From an uncultured Pelagibacteraceae bacterium (GTDB lineage Bacteria > Pseudomonadota > Alphaproteobacteria > Pelagibacterales > Pelagibacteraceae), in assembly GCA_902606075.1 (NCBI GenBank), contig CACLEU010000002.1, forward strand, positions 1-64,000: 64,000 nucleotides of DNA, given 5' to 3'. A program made the position numbers and the translations under genes. Positions 43,163 through 52,946 of the stretch are shown here, in pieces; position 1 is the first letter of the stretch, and every line of letters begins with the position of its first letter. The notes under the pieces were generated by a model. That model did not search any database and was not told where the DNA came from. It saw nothing but the letters and a program-made list of their open reading frames with translations.

Positions 43163-43947
43163 TGTCAAACCAGTATGAAGTTTTAGGAAAAGCACCTGAT
43201 GCAATGGATTTAAAAAAATTATCTTCGAAAGACGTTCACCTAACTATTAAAGGCTTGAATGCCGGATATGGTAAAATGGAAATCCTACATAATTTTGATC
43301 TTTTTGTTAGCAAGGGACAATCATTATGTTTAATTGGACCAAATGGTGCTGGTAAATCCACTATACTTCATTCGATTTATGGTTTTACCAATATTTTTTC
43401 TGGTAAAATTGAATTAAATAACAGTGAAATAACTAATTTGACACCAGCAGAAAAACTAAAATCAGTTGGTATCGCTTACATACTTCAAGATAACTCAGTT
43501 TTCCCTGACATGACTGTAGAAGAAAATCTTTTGATGGGTGGTTACATAAAAGATAAAGTGGACGAGTCCTATGAAGAAGCAGAGAGAATTTTTGAAAAAT
43601 ATGAAAGACTAAGAAATAGAAGAAATCAGCCAGCAAAAGTTTTATCTGGTGGGGAAAGAAGATTATTAGAAATTTCAAGAGCATTAGTAATGAAACCATC
43701 GGTATTACTTGTTGACGAACCATCTATTGGTTTGGAACCAAGATACATAAGTATGGTTTTTGATATTTTAAGAGACCTTCAACAAAATGAAAAAAAAACT
43801 ATTATACTTGTCGAACAAAATGCTAAAAAGGGATTAGAATTTGCTGACATTGGTTACGTTTTGGTTTCAGGCCAAACAGCAATAGCAGGATCTGGTGAAG
43901 AATTGTTAGACAACCCAGATGTTGGCAGACTATTCCTTGGTGGCTAA
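43162..43947 (+). CDS. livF: Branched-chain amino acid ABC transporter ATPase (LivF type)
   Basis: GPNGAGKSTILH; LSGGERRLLEISRAL; LLVDEPSIGLEP. Confidence 0.94.
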   Translation: MSNQYEVLGKAPDAMDLKKLSSKDVHLTIKGLNAGYGKMEILHNFDLFVSKGQSLCLIGPNGAGKSTILHSIYGFTNIFSGKIELNNSEITNLTPAEKLKSVGIAYILQDNSVFPDMTVEENLLMGGYIKDKVDESYEEAERIFEKYERLRNRRNQPAKVLSGGERRLLEISRALVMKPSVLLVDEPSIGLEPRYISMVFDILRDLQQNEKKTIILVEQNAKKGLEFADIGYVLVSGQTAIAGSGEELLDNPDVGRLFLGG

Positions 43948-44645
43948 TGATAAATAAAAAATATTTCTTTGAAGGATTTTTTTCAATTAAAGGAATTAAT
44001 AGTCCAGCTTTAGCCTTAGCTGCGAGCTTTATTGCGATTGGAGCGCTACTTAAAAATGTAGGTTTTTCAATACAGCAAAGCATTCTTTCAACTTTTTTTA
44101 CCTATGCTTTACCAGGATCTCTTGTAATGGCAGAGTCTCTTATTGTAGGAGCCTCTTTATTAAATATATTTATAGCAGTTTGGTTAGTTAACTTAAGACT
44201 TTATCCCATGACAGTTTCATTAATGCCGTTATTGATGCATAAAAGTCAACCAAAATGGAAATATTATTTGTCTTGCCACTTTGTTGCAGTTTCATCATGG
44301 CTAATAGTAAAAGATAAATATTTAAATTTTGACAAAAGAAACAGAATTGATTTTTGGATAGGTATTGGATCAGCAACTTGGGGAATTGCAATATTGTCAA
44401 CAGTTGTTGGTTATTTATCTTCAGATTATCTAAACAAAGATATCATGATTGGTTTAGCGATAGTGAACCCAATTTATTTTATTTGCATGATGATTGACGC
44501 AATGAAAACTATTCAAATTAAAATATCAATAATTCTTGGTTCAATTTTAGGACCTTTATTTTATAGCCTATCTCCAGAATGGTGTATTTTATATGGAGGT
44601 TTCGTTGCTGGTACAGTCGCTTATTTTGTAGGTGAGAAAAAATGA
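43947..44645 (+). CDS. azlC: AzlC-family branched-chain amino acid exporter subunit
   Basis: AzlC-like polytopic protein overlapping a ~109-aa AzlD-like partner. Confidence 0.85.
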   Translation: MINKKYFFEGFFSIKGINSPALALAASFIAIGALLKNVGFSIQQSILSTFFTYALPGSLVMAESLIVGASLLNIFIAVWLVNLRLYPMTVSLMPLLMHKSQPKWKYYLSCHFVAVSSWLIVKDKYLNFDKRNRIDFWIGIGSATWGIAILSTVVGYLSSDYLNKDIMIGLAIVNPIYFICMMIDAMKTIQIKISIILGSILGPLFYSLSPEWCILYGGFVAGTVAYFVGEKK

Positions 44646-44971
44646 TTAGCACTTTTTTTTTAGCAATAGTTGTTACTTCTTTAGCCACATATTTATCTAG
44701 ATTATTGGGAGTAGCAACATCTCAAAAAATATCAGAAGACTCAAAAATTTTTAGATGGTTTAATTGCTTAGCTTATTCAACTTTAGCTGCTTTAATAGCC
44801 AGAATTGTAATTTTTCCATCAGGAATGCTTGCAGATGTTGATTTTAATTTGAGGCTTATTATCGTACTTTTGTGTATAGCAATGTTTTTTATTACAAAAA
44901 GAAATCTGGTATATCCAACCATATTTTCATGTGTATTATTATCAACATTAAGTGCTTTTTTTAAAATTTGA
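44642..44971 (+). CDS. azlD: AzlD-family exporter subunit
   Basis: 109 aa, four hydrophobic segments, ATGA overlap with azlC. Confidence 0.85.
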   Translation: MISTFFLAIVVTSLATYLSRLLGVATSQKISEDSKIFRWFNCLAYSTLAALIARIVIFPSGMLADVDFNLRLIIVLLCIAMFFITKRNLVYPTIFSCVLLSTLSAFFKI

Positions 44972-45004
44972 AATAGATAAAAAAATTTATTAAATTATTA
45001 CTGA

Positions 45005-45925
45005 ATGGATTTTGTACAAAATATTGATGGAGTGAGAATAAGTAAGCATAAATTATCCAACAGAATTATTAATATAAATTTTGAGGATGATTTTATTAAT
45101 AAGTTAACTTTTCCATTTAATAAATTTGATTTAACCGCACTTGAATACAAACCTTTTACTAGGTTCACAATCGCAAAGAGCCTTGACGATTTATCAAAGA
45201 ATAAGCTTAGCCATTTTATTAAACAAATTATTAATGATAGAAACACAGGTTGTATTATTTTTCATACAAACATCAAAAATAAAAATGTGAATGATATTTT
45301 TTTAACAAAATTATCTACATCTATTACTCATTTAATTGGAACACCCAATCATGATGCAATGGCTGGAAAATACTATGCAAGATTTCACGTAAAACATGAG
45401 GATAAAAGTGACTCATATTTAAGAAAAGCATATACCAATATGGACTTACATACTGATGGAACTTACGTTAGAGAAAAAACAGATTGGTTAATTATGGCCA
45501 AGCTCGAAGAAAGAAATGCAAAAGGAGGCGAAACTGCGATGCTCCATTTAGATGATTGGGAACATTGTGATACACTCTATAAGGATCCTGTTGGTAGACA
45601 AAATTTTATTTGGGGTTCACCTAAAAGTAAAAATATTGGATATAAAGTAGAACACCCTGTTTTTTTTTCAGATAAAGAGGGAAGACCTCAGATTTCTTAT
45701 ATTGACCAATTTCCAGAGCCACAAAATATGAGACAAGGAATATTTTTACAGAAATTATCCGACTCTCTTGAAGAAAGTAAAAATAAAATTGTTACTGAGC
45801 TACCCGTAGGTTCCGCTGTATTAGCGAACAATTATTTTTGGCTTCATGGAAGAAAACCGTTTAAGGAGAACAAAAACCTGAGTCGAGAGTTGTTGAGAAT
45901 TAGAGGTTCTTTTTTTACTCATTAG
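45005..45925 (+). CDS. CsiD/GlaH-like Fe(II)/2-oxoglutarate-dependent glutarate hydroxylase
   Basis: TNMDLHTDGTYVREKTDWLIMAKLEERNAKGGETAMLHLDDWE; NNYFWLHGRKPF. Confidence 0.85.
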   Translation: MDFVQNIDGVRISKHKLSNRIININFEDDFINKLTFPFNKFDLTALEYKPFTRFTIAKSLDDLSKNKLSHFIKQIINDRNTGCIIFHTNIKNKNVNDIFLTKLSTSITHLIGTPNHDAMAGKYYARFHVKHEDKSDSYLRKAYTNMDLHTDGTYVREKTDWLIMAKLEERNAKGGETAMLHLDDWEHCDTLYKDPVGRQNFIWGSPKSKNIGYKVEHPVFFSDKEGRPQISYIDQFPEPQNMRQGIFLQKLSDSLEESKNKIVTELPVGSAVLANNYFWLHGRKPFKENKNLSRELLRIRGSFFTH

Positions 45926-45950
45926 TATAAATCAGTGTTATTAATACTTT

Positions 45951-46733
45951 ATGAAAATTGGTTTTATAGGCTCAGGTCAAATAACTAAGGCTGTAGTAGA
46001 AGGCATAATTGATTCTAAATTAAAGATTACAAAAATTTATATTTCAAAGAGGAACAAAATAATATCCAGAAATTTAAAAGCAAAAAGTAAGAAAATAATT
46101 ATATTAAATGATAATCAAAATATAATAGATAAATCTAGTTGGATTTTTCTTGCGGTTACTCCAAATATTGGAAATAAAATTTTAAATCAATTAAGGTTTC
46201 GTAAAAATAAAACGATCATCAGTTTTATCTCTACTATAAATATGACCCAGCTAAAAAAAATTACTGGTTTAAAAAAAAATATCGTAAGAGCAATACCTTT
46301 GCCTCCAATTTCTTTACGCAAGGGTCCAATTCCAATTTATCCAGTTAATAAAAAAATTAAGAAGTTCTTTGACAAATTAGGAACAACAGTTGAAATTAAT
46401 AATGAAAATTTATCCCTGAATTTTTGGGCAACCTCTGCAATGATGGCTCCTTTTTACGAAATATTATATTCATTGTCTAACTGGTTAGTAAAAAAAGGAA
46501 TTAAAAAAGATAACGCTCAAAAATATATTTCATCTTTATTTCACGCACTAGCAGAGGATGCACTTCAACATAAAAAAGATTTGAAAAAACTTGTCAAACA
46601 ATCACAGACGCCTGGTGGTCTAAATGAACAGGCTGTTAATGATTTAAGAAAGGCTGGTTTTTATAGTTTACTGGAAAAAACATCTAATAAGATAATTAAA
46701 AGGTTAAAAAAGTCACAATCTAATAAATTTTAA
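45951..46733 (+). CDS. Pyrroline-5-carboxylate reductase-family protein
   Basis: KIGFIGSGQITKAVVEGII; IFLAVTPNIGNKIL; VRAIPLPPIS; SQTPGGLNEQAVNDLRKAGFY. Confidence 0.82.
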   Translation: MKIGFIGSGQITKAVVEGIIDSKLKITKIYISKRNKIISRNLKAKSKKIIILNDNQNIIDKSSWIFLAVTPNIGNKILNQLRFRKNKTIISFISTINMTQLKKITGLKKNIVRAIPLPPISLRKGPIPIYPVNKKIKKFFDKLGTTVEINNENLSLNFWATSAMMAPFYEILYSLSNWLVKKGIKKDNAQKYISSLFHALAEDALQHKKDLKKLVKQSQTPGGLNEQAVNDLRKAGFYSLLEKTSNKIIKRLKKSQSNKF

Positions 46734-46753
46734 TTAGTTTATATATTTTAATA

Positions 46754-47389
46754 ATGTCAGAAAAAAAACCATTAAAAAGAAAAATAAAAGTTGCTTTGAA
46801 AAGAAAAAGCAAAATATTTAAAAGATCGATTGTTAAGAAAAAAGAATTGATATCTAAAAAACTCAACAGCTCTATTAAGAGTAGAAAAATTGATTTTGGA
46901 AAATCTGTAAAAAATTTATTTGATTGGGTTAAAGGTGCTGAGATTATTGAGTTGCCTAATTGTAATACCTTAGAGGATCCGGTAAGACCAGAACTAGATA
47001 ACGAGTTTAGAACAAGTTATGGGCGAAAAATTTATGGTGTAAAATATCAAAATGAAATACACGCCGTAATGTGTTTTGCTTTTACAAATAGCATTCCTAA
47101 AACTGTGGATGAACTTGATATGATGAGTAAAGATGCATATTTACAAAGCATAAATAGAGATTTTAAGGTTGGACAAATTGCTATTGCTTACACTGTTTGG
47201 TCAAAAAAAAAAGGTGGTGGCAGATTAATTGTGAAAGAAGTTTTTAAAAAAATTAAAAAAACAAATCATTTAAATAGATTAGTAACACTTTCTCCACTAA
47301 CAGATATGGCTAGAAAGTTTCATTTAAGTAATGGAGCAATTGAAGTCTGCGTGAATGAAACTTCACAAAATTTTGAGTATAAAATGTAA
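46754..47389 (+). CDS. Uncharacterised protein with Lys-rich N-terminus, possibly GNAT-like
   Basis: Long basic N-terminus, then YGRKIYGVKYQNEIHAVMCFAFTN...GQIAIAYTVWSKKKGGGRLIVKEVFKKI...LVTLSPLTDMARKFHLSNGA. Confidence 0.5.
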   Translation: MSEKKPLKRKIKVALKRKSKIFKRSIVKKKELISKKLNSSIKSRKIDFGKSVKNLFDWVKGAEIIELPNCNTLEDPVRPELDNEFRTSYGRKIYGVKYQNEIHAVMCFAFTNSIPKTVDELDMMSKDAYLQSINRDFKVGQIAIAYTVWSKKKGGGRLIVKEVFKKIKKTNHLNRLVTLSPLTDMARKFHLSNGAIEVCVNETSQNFEYKM

Positions 47390-48082
47390 TTATTGGTATT
47401 TATTATCTAAATAGTAATCAAAGAAATTCGATAAAAGATTATCTATTTTATAAAAATTTGGCACTAGGAATGGCCTTCTAGCATGCACTCTATCATTTAC
47501 CCAGTACTTTGACCATTCAGTAGTTGTTTCTACGCATTGTTTTGGAAATTCATTAATTTTATATCTCTCCTTGATCTGAAAACAACCACCTATAAATAAA
47601 TCGACATATGATTGAACAATTGGATGACTATTACTTGGTTTTTTTATTTTTCCAGGATTAGCTGCATAAACCCAAAAGTTTTTATTTTTAGTTTTAATTT
47701 TATTTCCATAAAAACTTAAGTCTTTACCTTCAACTTTTACTCTACAATAGCCGCTCTCTCTCCTATCAGTTTTATCCAAGTCCTTTATTGAAACTGGGTA
47801 ATAAACTGCATTAACAGCTGAGTTTTCTTTTTTAATGATTGTTAAAAAGGTAATTTTGTACATTCTGCCCTGAAGGCCCCAAGTTCTTTCAAAGCCTTTA
47901 ATTAAAATAGGTTTCACTACAAAAGCTGATTTATTTGTTCTAATTCTCGACTCTTTGTCCATTAAGGATCCATAGCCAATAATATAATTTTTACTCCCTC
48001 GCTCTGGATTTAAATTACATTCTTGACTTTGAACTAACTGTGTTGAAAAAATAAATACTATAATTATTAGCAAATTTTTCAT
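47390..48082 (-). CDS. Gamma-glutamylcyclotransferase-like protein with signal peptide
   Basis: MKNLLIIIVFIFSTQLVQSQ signal; YIIGYGSLMDKESRIRT GGCT-fold motif; ESGYCRVKVEG. Confidence 0.75.
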   Translation of the reverse strand: MKNLLIIIVFIFSTQLVQSQECNLNPERGSKNYIIGYGSLMDKESRIRTNKSAFVVKPILIKGFERTWGLQGRMYKITFLTIIKKENSAVNAVYYPVSIKDLDKTDRRESGYCRVKVEGKDLSFYGNKIKTKNKNFWVYAANPGKIKKPSNSHPIVQSYVDLFIGGCFQIKERYKINEFPKQCVETTTEWSKYWVNDRVHARRPFLVPNFYKIDNLLSNFFDYYLDNKYQ

Positions 48083-48091
48083 TTTTAATAT

Positions 48092-48718
48092 TTAAAAATA
48101 TTTCTTAAATTCCTCGGCTACTTTTAAAATTTCTAAATCTACAAGCCCACCGATAATAAGTTGAATTGCAACTATTAAAATAAATGCTAACCCTACGTAA
48201 GCAATCCATAAATGTTTTTGAATATAATTAGCAAGATATGTTGCCAAAGCACCGGTCAAAATTACTGACAAAACTAAACCAAAAATCATAAAACCAAAAT
48301 ATCCTTTTGATGCACCAACTACACCAATTACGTTGTCAAAACTGATCGTTATATCTGCAAACAAAACTTTATAGACACTCTGTATATAAGATGGTTCTTT
48401 TGAAACTTTTGTCGGTGATTTTACTTTCTTAATTTCAAACAAATCTTTTCGCAAATCATATACTATCCAAATTAGAAGCAGCCCACCTAAAATTTTGATA
48501 AAATAAAATTTAAATAAATAAGTAGCAAAAATCGCAAAAATTACTTTAAAAACAAGCGCTCCAGCTACACCCCAAAGTATAATTTGTCTTCTATGTTTTG
48601 GAACAAAATTTGCAGCTATTAGACCAATTATTATAGCATTATCTGCTGCTAAAATAATATCGATAAATATTATTTGTAAAAGAATTATAGATTGTTCAAA
48701 AAATAGCGATTGTTCCAT
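48092..48718 (-). CDS. TerC-family integral membrane protein
   Basis: IIFIDIILAADNAIIIGLIA; ADITISFDNVIGVVGASKG. Confidence 0.9.
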   Translation of the reverse strand: MEQSLFFEQSIILLQIIFIDIILAADNAIIIGLIAANFVPKHRRQIILWGVAGALVFKVIFAIFATYLFKFYFIKILGGLLLIWIVYDLRKDLFEIKKVKSPTKVSKEPSYIQSVYKVLFADITISFDNVIGVVGASKGYFGFMIFGLVLSVILTGALATYLANYIQKHLWIAYVGLAFILIVAIQLIIGGLVDLEILKVAEEFKKYF

Positions 48719-48833
48719 TAGAATAATTGGATAATAAATGAATATTAGGATTTTTCAATTAAAAGTAGACAATTTTTTTATTGATTTAATATTAATTTAA
48801 TAATCAAATATAATTATATAAAGGAGGGTTTAA

Positions 48834-49802
48834 ATGAAAATAATTAAATTTTTTATTTCAATATTTACATCGCTACTTCTATTTTCTAATGTATCAAGTG
48901 CTGAAAAATGGGATATGGCTCTTGCTTATGGAGCAGGAAATTTTCATTCGGCAAATGCGACTGAATTTGCAAAAAATGTTACTGAAAAAAGTGGTGGTAA
49001 ATTAACAATAGTCACACATCCAGGTGGGTCATTATTTAAAGGTGGTGAAATCTTTAGAGCTGTTAGAACTGGGCAAGCACCGATAGGTGAAAGATTCATG
49101 TCAGCATTAGGAAAGGAAGATCCTTTGCTTGAAATCGATTCATTACCTTTTTTAGCTTCATCATATTCTGATGCTATGAAATTATATAAAGCTTCAAAAG
49201 CTGAAATAGCTAAAAGTTTAGATGCTAAAGGTTTGGTATTTTTATATGCAGTGCCTTGGCCAGCTCAAGGACTATACTCTAAAAAAGAGATAAATAATGT
49301 AGCGGATTTAAAAGGTTTGAAGTTTAGAGCCTATAACGGTGCTACGATAAGGATTGCTGAGTTAACTGGTATGTCGCCTACAAAAATTGAAGCAGCTGAA
49401 ATATCACAAGCATTTTCGACAGGAGCAGTTGAAAGTATGATTACTTCACCAACAACCGGAAAAAATAGCAAGATATGGGAGAACGGAGTAAAATATTTCT
49501 ATGATATAGCTGCGTGGTTTCCGAAAAACATGATTATTGCTAACAAAAAAGCTTGGGACAAACTTGACAAAGAAACTCAAGATTTGATCATGAAAGAAGC
49601 AGCTCTTGCAGAGAGAAAGGGTTGGCAACTTTCAAAAATGGGAAATAAAAATGATAAGAAAGCTTTAGCTGATGCTGGAATGATTGTCGGTAAAGTTAAT
49701 TCTTCTTTGAAACAACATTTCGAAAAGGTTGGATCTCAAATGGCGTCTGAATGGACCAAAAAAGCTGGTTCAAGAGGTCAATCTGTTTTATCAGCTTATT
49801 AA
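48834..49802 (+). CDS. dctP: TRAP transporter substrate-binding protein (DctP)
   Basis: Signal peptide; GGSLFKGGEIFRAVRTGQAPIGERF; LKGLKFRAYNGATIRIAELTGMSPT. Confidence 0.93.
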   Translation: MKIIKFFISIFTSLLLFSNVSSAEKWDMALAYGAGNFHSANATEFAKNVTEKSGGKLTIVTHPGGSLFKGGEIFRAVRTGQAPIGERFMSALGKEDPLLEIDSLPFLASSYSDAMKLYKASKAEIAKSLDAKGLVFLYAVPWPAQGLYSKKEINNVADLKGLKFRAYNGATIRIAELTGMSPTKIEAAEISQAFSTGAVESMITSPTTGKNSKIWENGVKYFYDIAAWFPKNMIIANKKAWDKLDKETQDLIMKEAALAERKGWQLSKMGNKNDKKALADAGMIVGKVNSSLKQHFEKVGSQMASEWTKKAGSRGQSVLSAY

Positions 49803-49812
49803 ATAATCTTTT

Positions 49813-49842
49813 AAAAGGCCGTTATTTATTAACGGCCTTTTT
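49813..49842 (+). terminator. Terminator-like hairpin between dctP and dctQ
   Basis: AAAGGCCGTTA-TTTAT-TAACGGCCTTTTT. Confidence 0.85.
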
Positions 49843-49847
49843 ACTAT

Positions 49848-50333
49848 ATGCTTGAAAAAATCGATAATTATTTAAAAAAAATATATAAATTTTCTGGATA
49901 CTTAGCGGCCTTTTTTTTAATTTTAATAGCAATTTTTATTTTATTAGGAGTTTCGTCAAGGATATTTGAATTTTATATAAGAGGTTTATCTGAATATTCC
50001 GGCTATTGCATGGCTTCATCAACCTTTTTCGCTTTGGCATACACATTTTCTGAGGGTGGTCACATAAGAATTACTTTGTTTCTAGAAAAGCTTAATAAAA
50101 AATTCAGAAAAATATTTGAAATATGGTGTTTATCAGTTGCATCAATTTTTTCTGCTTATGTAGCATTTTATTTCATTAAAATGCTTATAGTTTCTTTTAA
50201 TTTTAAGGAACGAAGCGAAGGTGCTGATGAAATATTAATTTGGATTCCCCAATTACCTTTGGCAATTGGATCCATAATTCTATCAATATGTATTTTACAC
50301 CAATTGATAAAAAGTATTTATATAAATGACTGA
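49848..50333 (+). CDS. dctQ: TRAP transporter small permease (DctQ)
   Basis: Four TM; ASSTFFALAYTFSEGGHIRITLFLE. Confidence 0.9.
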   Translation: MLEKIDNYLKKIYKFSGYLAAFFLILIAIFILLGVSSRIFEFYIRGLSEYSGYCMASSTFFALAYTFSEGGHIRITLFLEKLNKKFRKIFEIWCLSVASIFSAYVAFYFIKMLIVSFNFKERSEGADEILIWIPQLPLAIGSIILSICILHQLIKSIYIND

Positions 50334-51636
50334 AATTTTATTAAGTTTATTTTTTATTACTGTACTTTTATTATTTTTGAGTACTGGTGTTTGGGTTGCT
50401 CTAAGCATGATCGGAGTCTCTGCGATAGCAATGACTTTATTTACCTCTAGACCAGTAGGGGATGCGATGGCGACAACTATATGGGGTACCTCATCTTCCT
50501 GGACTCTAACAGCCTTACCTTTATTTGTTTGGATGGGTGAAATACTTTTTAGAACAAAATTATCGGAAAATTTGTTTGAAGGTTTGTCACCCTGGATGCA
50601 AAAGCTACCAGGTGGTTTAATTCATGTAAATGTTGTTGGGTGTGCATTATTTGCAGCAATTTCTGGTTCCTCAGCCGCAACAGTTGCAACAGTAGGAAAA
50701 ATGTCAATCCCTGAGCTCAGAAAAAGGAAATATCCTGAGAAGATACTTTTAGGTAGTCTTGCTGGTTCAGGAACTTTAGGCTTATTAATTCCACCCTCGA
50801 TAATTTTAATCATTTATGGAGTTACTGTTCAAGAATCTATTGCAAAATTATTTGTAGCCGGAATTATACCTGGATTAATGATTGCGCTAATTTTTATGGG
50901 TTACGTAATAACATGGTCTTTATTTAACAAAAAAGAAATGCCAAATATTCTTACTGAATATAGTTTTTTTGAAAAAATAAAACGATCTGGCCAATTAATA
51001 CCGGTAATTATTTTAATTCTCTCAGTTATTGGATCTATCTATACAGGAATAGCAACTGCTACTGAAGCTGCTTCCTTAGGGGTAGTTGGTTCATTAATCC
51101 TTTCTTATTTCCAAAATAGTTTAAATTGGAGCAATTTTAAAAGCTCTCTACTGGGTGCAACAAAAACATCATGTATGATATCTTTTATTTTAGCTGGTTC
51201 AGCTTTTTTATCTTTATCTATGGGTTTTACTGGTCTACCAAGAAATTTAGCTTTATGGATAAATAGTCTTGAGCTTTCTCCATATTTTTTAATTTTTGTT
51301 TTAATGATTTTTTATATTATTTTAGGCATGTTTTTAGATGGTATATCTGCTGTAGTTTTAACAATGGCAATAATTGAACCTATGATAAGACAAGCAGGTT
51401 TTGACATGATTTGGTTTGGTATATTTCTTGTAGTAGTAGTTGAAATGGCTCAAATAACTCCGCCAGTCGGGTTCAATTTATTTGTACTTCAAGGAATGGC
51501 AGAAAAAGATATGGGTTTTATAGCAAGAAGTGCATTCCCATTGTTTTTATTAATGATACTCGCAACAATTATATTAATAATTTTTCCTGAAATTGTAATG
51601 TGGTTACCTGATCAAATGATAAAAAATATTAATTAA
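50326..51636 (+). CDS. dctM: TRAP transporter large permease (DctM)
   Basis: GCALFAAISGSSAATVATVGKMSIPEL; LAGSGTLGLLIPPSIILIIYG; TPPVGFNLFVLQG. Confidence 0.95.
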   Translation: MTEILLSLFFITVLLLFLSTGVWVALSMIGVSAIAMTLFTSRPVGDAMATTIWGTSSSWTLTALPLFVWMGEILFRTKLSENLFEGLSPWMQKLPGGLIHVNVVGCALFAAISGSSAATVATVGKMSIPELRKRKYPEKILLGSLAGSGTLGLLIPPSIILIIYGVTVQESIAKLFVAGIIPGLMIALIFMGYVITWSLFNKKEMPNILTEYSFFEKIKRSGQLIPVIILILSVIGSIYTGIATATEAASLGVVGSLILSYFQNSLNWSNFKSSLLGATKTSCMISFILAGSAFLSLSMGFTGLPRNLALWINSLELSPYFLIFVLMIFYIILGMFLDGISAVVLTMAIIEPMIRQAGFDMIWFGIFLVVVVEMAQITPPVGFNLFVLQGMAEKDMGFIARSAFPLFLLMILATIILIIFPEIVMWLPDQMIKNIN

Positions 51637-52139
51637 TATTTAGACTGTTTTGTTCCATCAATTACTTGTTTAAGCTCATTATACTCTTTGCAATTACAAT
51701 CCTTTAAAACAGCCAATCTCTTTTTAGCTTCATCCATTCTATTTGTAGCAACAAAAAGTTCCCCCATGTATTCATTTATTCCAACATGCTTAGGATCAAT
51801 TTCTAACCCGAGAGAATAATAAATTTCAGCACTATCAAAATCACCTATTTTTCTATGTGAAAAACCTAAAAGGTTTAGAGTATCTGGATCAGTTTGATTT
51901 TCCGAATTAGCCTCCAATAAATATTTTATTGCTCTTTCATAAGTTTTTTTAGCCTTAGCTTTTTTATTTTTTTTCTCATACTTTTTAGCTTTAGATACAA
52001 ATTTTTTTCCAATATCAAATTTTGTAGCTGCTTTAACCCCTGAACTGGCTGTGGTTTTTCCTTCCTTAGAACCCATCCCTGCAGCAAATGCTGAAGAGCT
52101 GTACAAAATTAATATAATAATAAATATAATTTTTTTCAT
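51633..52139 (-). CDS. Secreted TPR protein
   Basis: Signal peptide; TDPDTLNLLGFSHRKIGDFDSAEIYYSLGLEIDPKH TPR. Confidence 0.8.
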   Translation of the reverse strand: MKKIIFIIILILYSSSAFAAGMGSKEGKTTASSGVKAATKFDIGKKFVSKAKKYEKKNKKAKAKKTYERAIKYLLEANSENQTDPDTLNLLGFSHRKIGDFDSAEIYYSLGLEIDPKHVGINEYMGELFVATNRMDEAKKRLAVLKDCNCKEYNELKQVIDGTKQSKY

Positions 52140-52141
52140 TT

Positions 52142-52918
52142 TTATATACGAAACTTTTTTAAATTATCCAAAGGTTTAAGGTATATACTATTATCTTCAA
52201 GAACTTTTTTAATTTGTTTTGCAGTCTCAAGAGAAGCTATATTGTCGCCATGAATACAGACAGAGTCAATCTCACACTTTATTTTTTTTCCAGACATACA
52301 ATTAAGTGATTGATTTTCTACCATATTTAGAACATGTTTTTTACATTTTTCTGGGTCGGTTATAATTGCATGAGGTTTAGTTCTTGAAACAAGATTTCCA
52401 TCATCTTCATAATTTCTATCCGCAAATATTTCACACGCTATTTTCATTTGAAGTTTTCTAGCTGCCTCTTCCATCTTTGAACCAGTTGGTACTAAGTAAA
52501 TCAAATCTTTATCAATATCAAAAATTGTTTTTGCCAATATTCTTGACAAATTTAAGTCCTCACAAGCCATATTATTTAACGCTCCATGGGGCTTGATATG
52601 CGTTACTTTTGAATCAAGTCTTTCTGCTATATTTTGTAGTATTTCATATTGGTCAATTATAAGTCTTTTAATCTCCTCCTCAGGCAAGTTATGCCTTTTT
52701 CTCCCAAAGTTTAAAGGATCTTTAAATGAGGGATGAGCACCAATACTAACATTATTTTTTTTTGAAATTTTAATTGTATTTACCATTGTTTCCTTATCAC
52801 CTGCATGAAAACCACATGCTATATTTGCTGAATTAACAATCTGGAGCAAGTCTGGATCAAATTTAGTAGAATGTAACTCTGATTTTTCACCTAAATCACA
52901 ATTAATATTAATTTCCAT
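52142..52918 (-). CDS. pxpA: 5-oxoprolinase subunit A (LamB/YcsF)
   Basis: INCDLGEKSE; NSANIACGFHAGD; IGAHPSFKDPLNFGRK; HIKPHGALNN. Confidence 0.93.
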   Translation of the reverse strand: MEININCDLGEKSELHSTKFDPDLLQIVNSANIACGFHAGDKETMVNTIKISKKNNVSIGAHPSFKDPLNFGRKRHNLPEEEIKRLIIDQYEILQNIAERLDSKVTHIKPHGALNNMACEDLNLSRILAKTIFDIDKDLIYLVPTGSKMEEAARKLQMKIACEIFADRNYEDDGNLVSRTKPHAIITDPEKCKKHVLNMVENQSLNCMSGKKIKCEIDSVCIHGDNIASLETAKQIKKVLEDNSIYLKPLDNLKKFRI

Positions 52919-52946
52919 AAAATTTTATGCTGAAGTATAACATTGT

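Noticed and set aside
48735-48833. AT-rich imperfect palindrome (TTGATT...AATCAA) upstream of dctP
   Set aside because: Only a 6-bp arm in an AT-rich promoter region; not distinguishable from chance.
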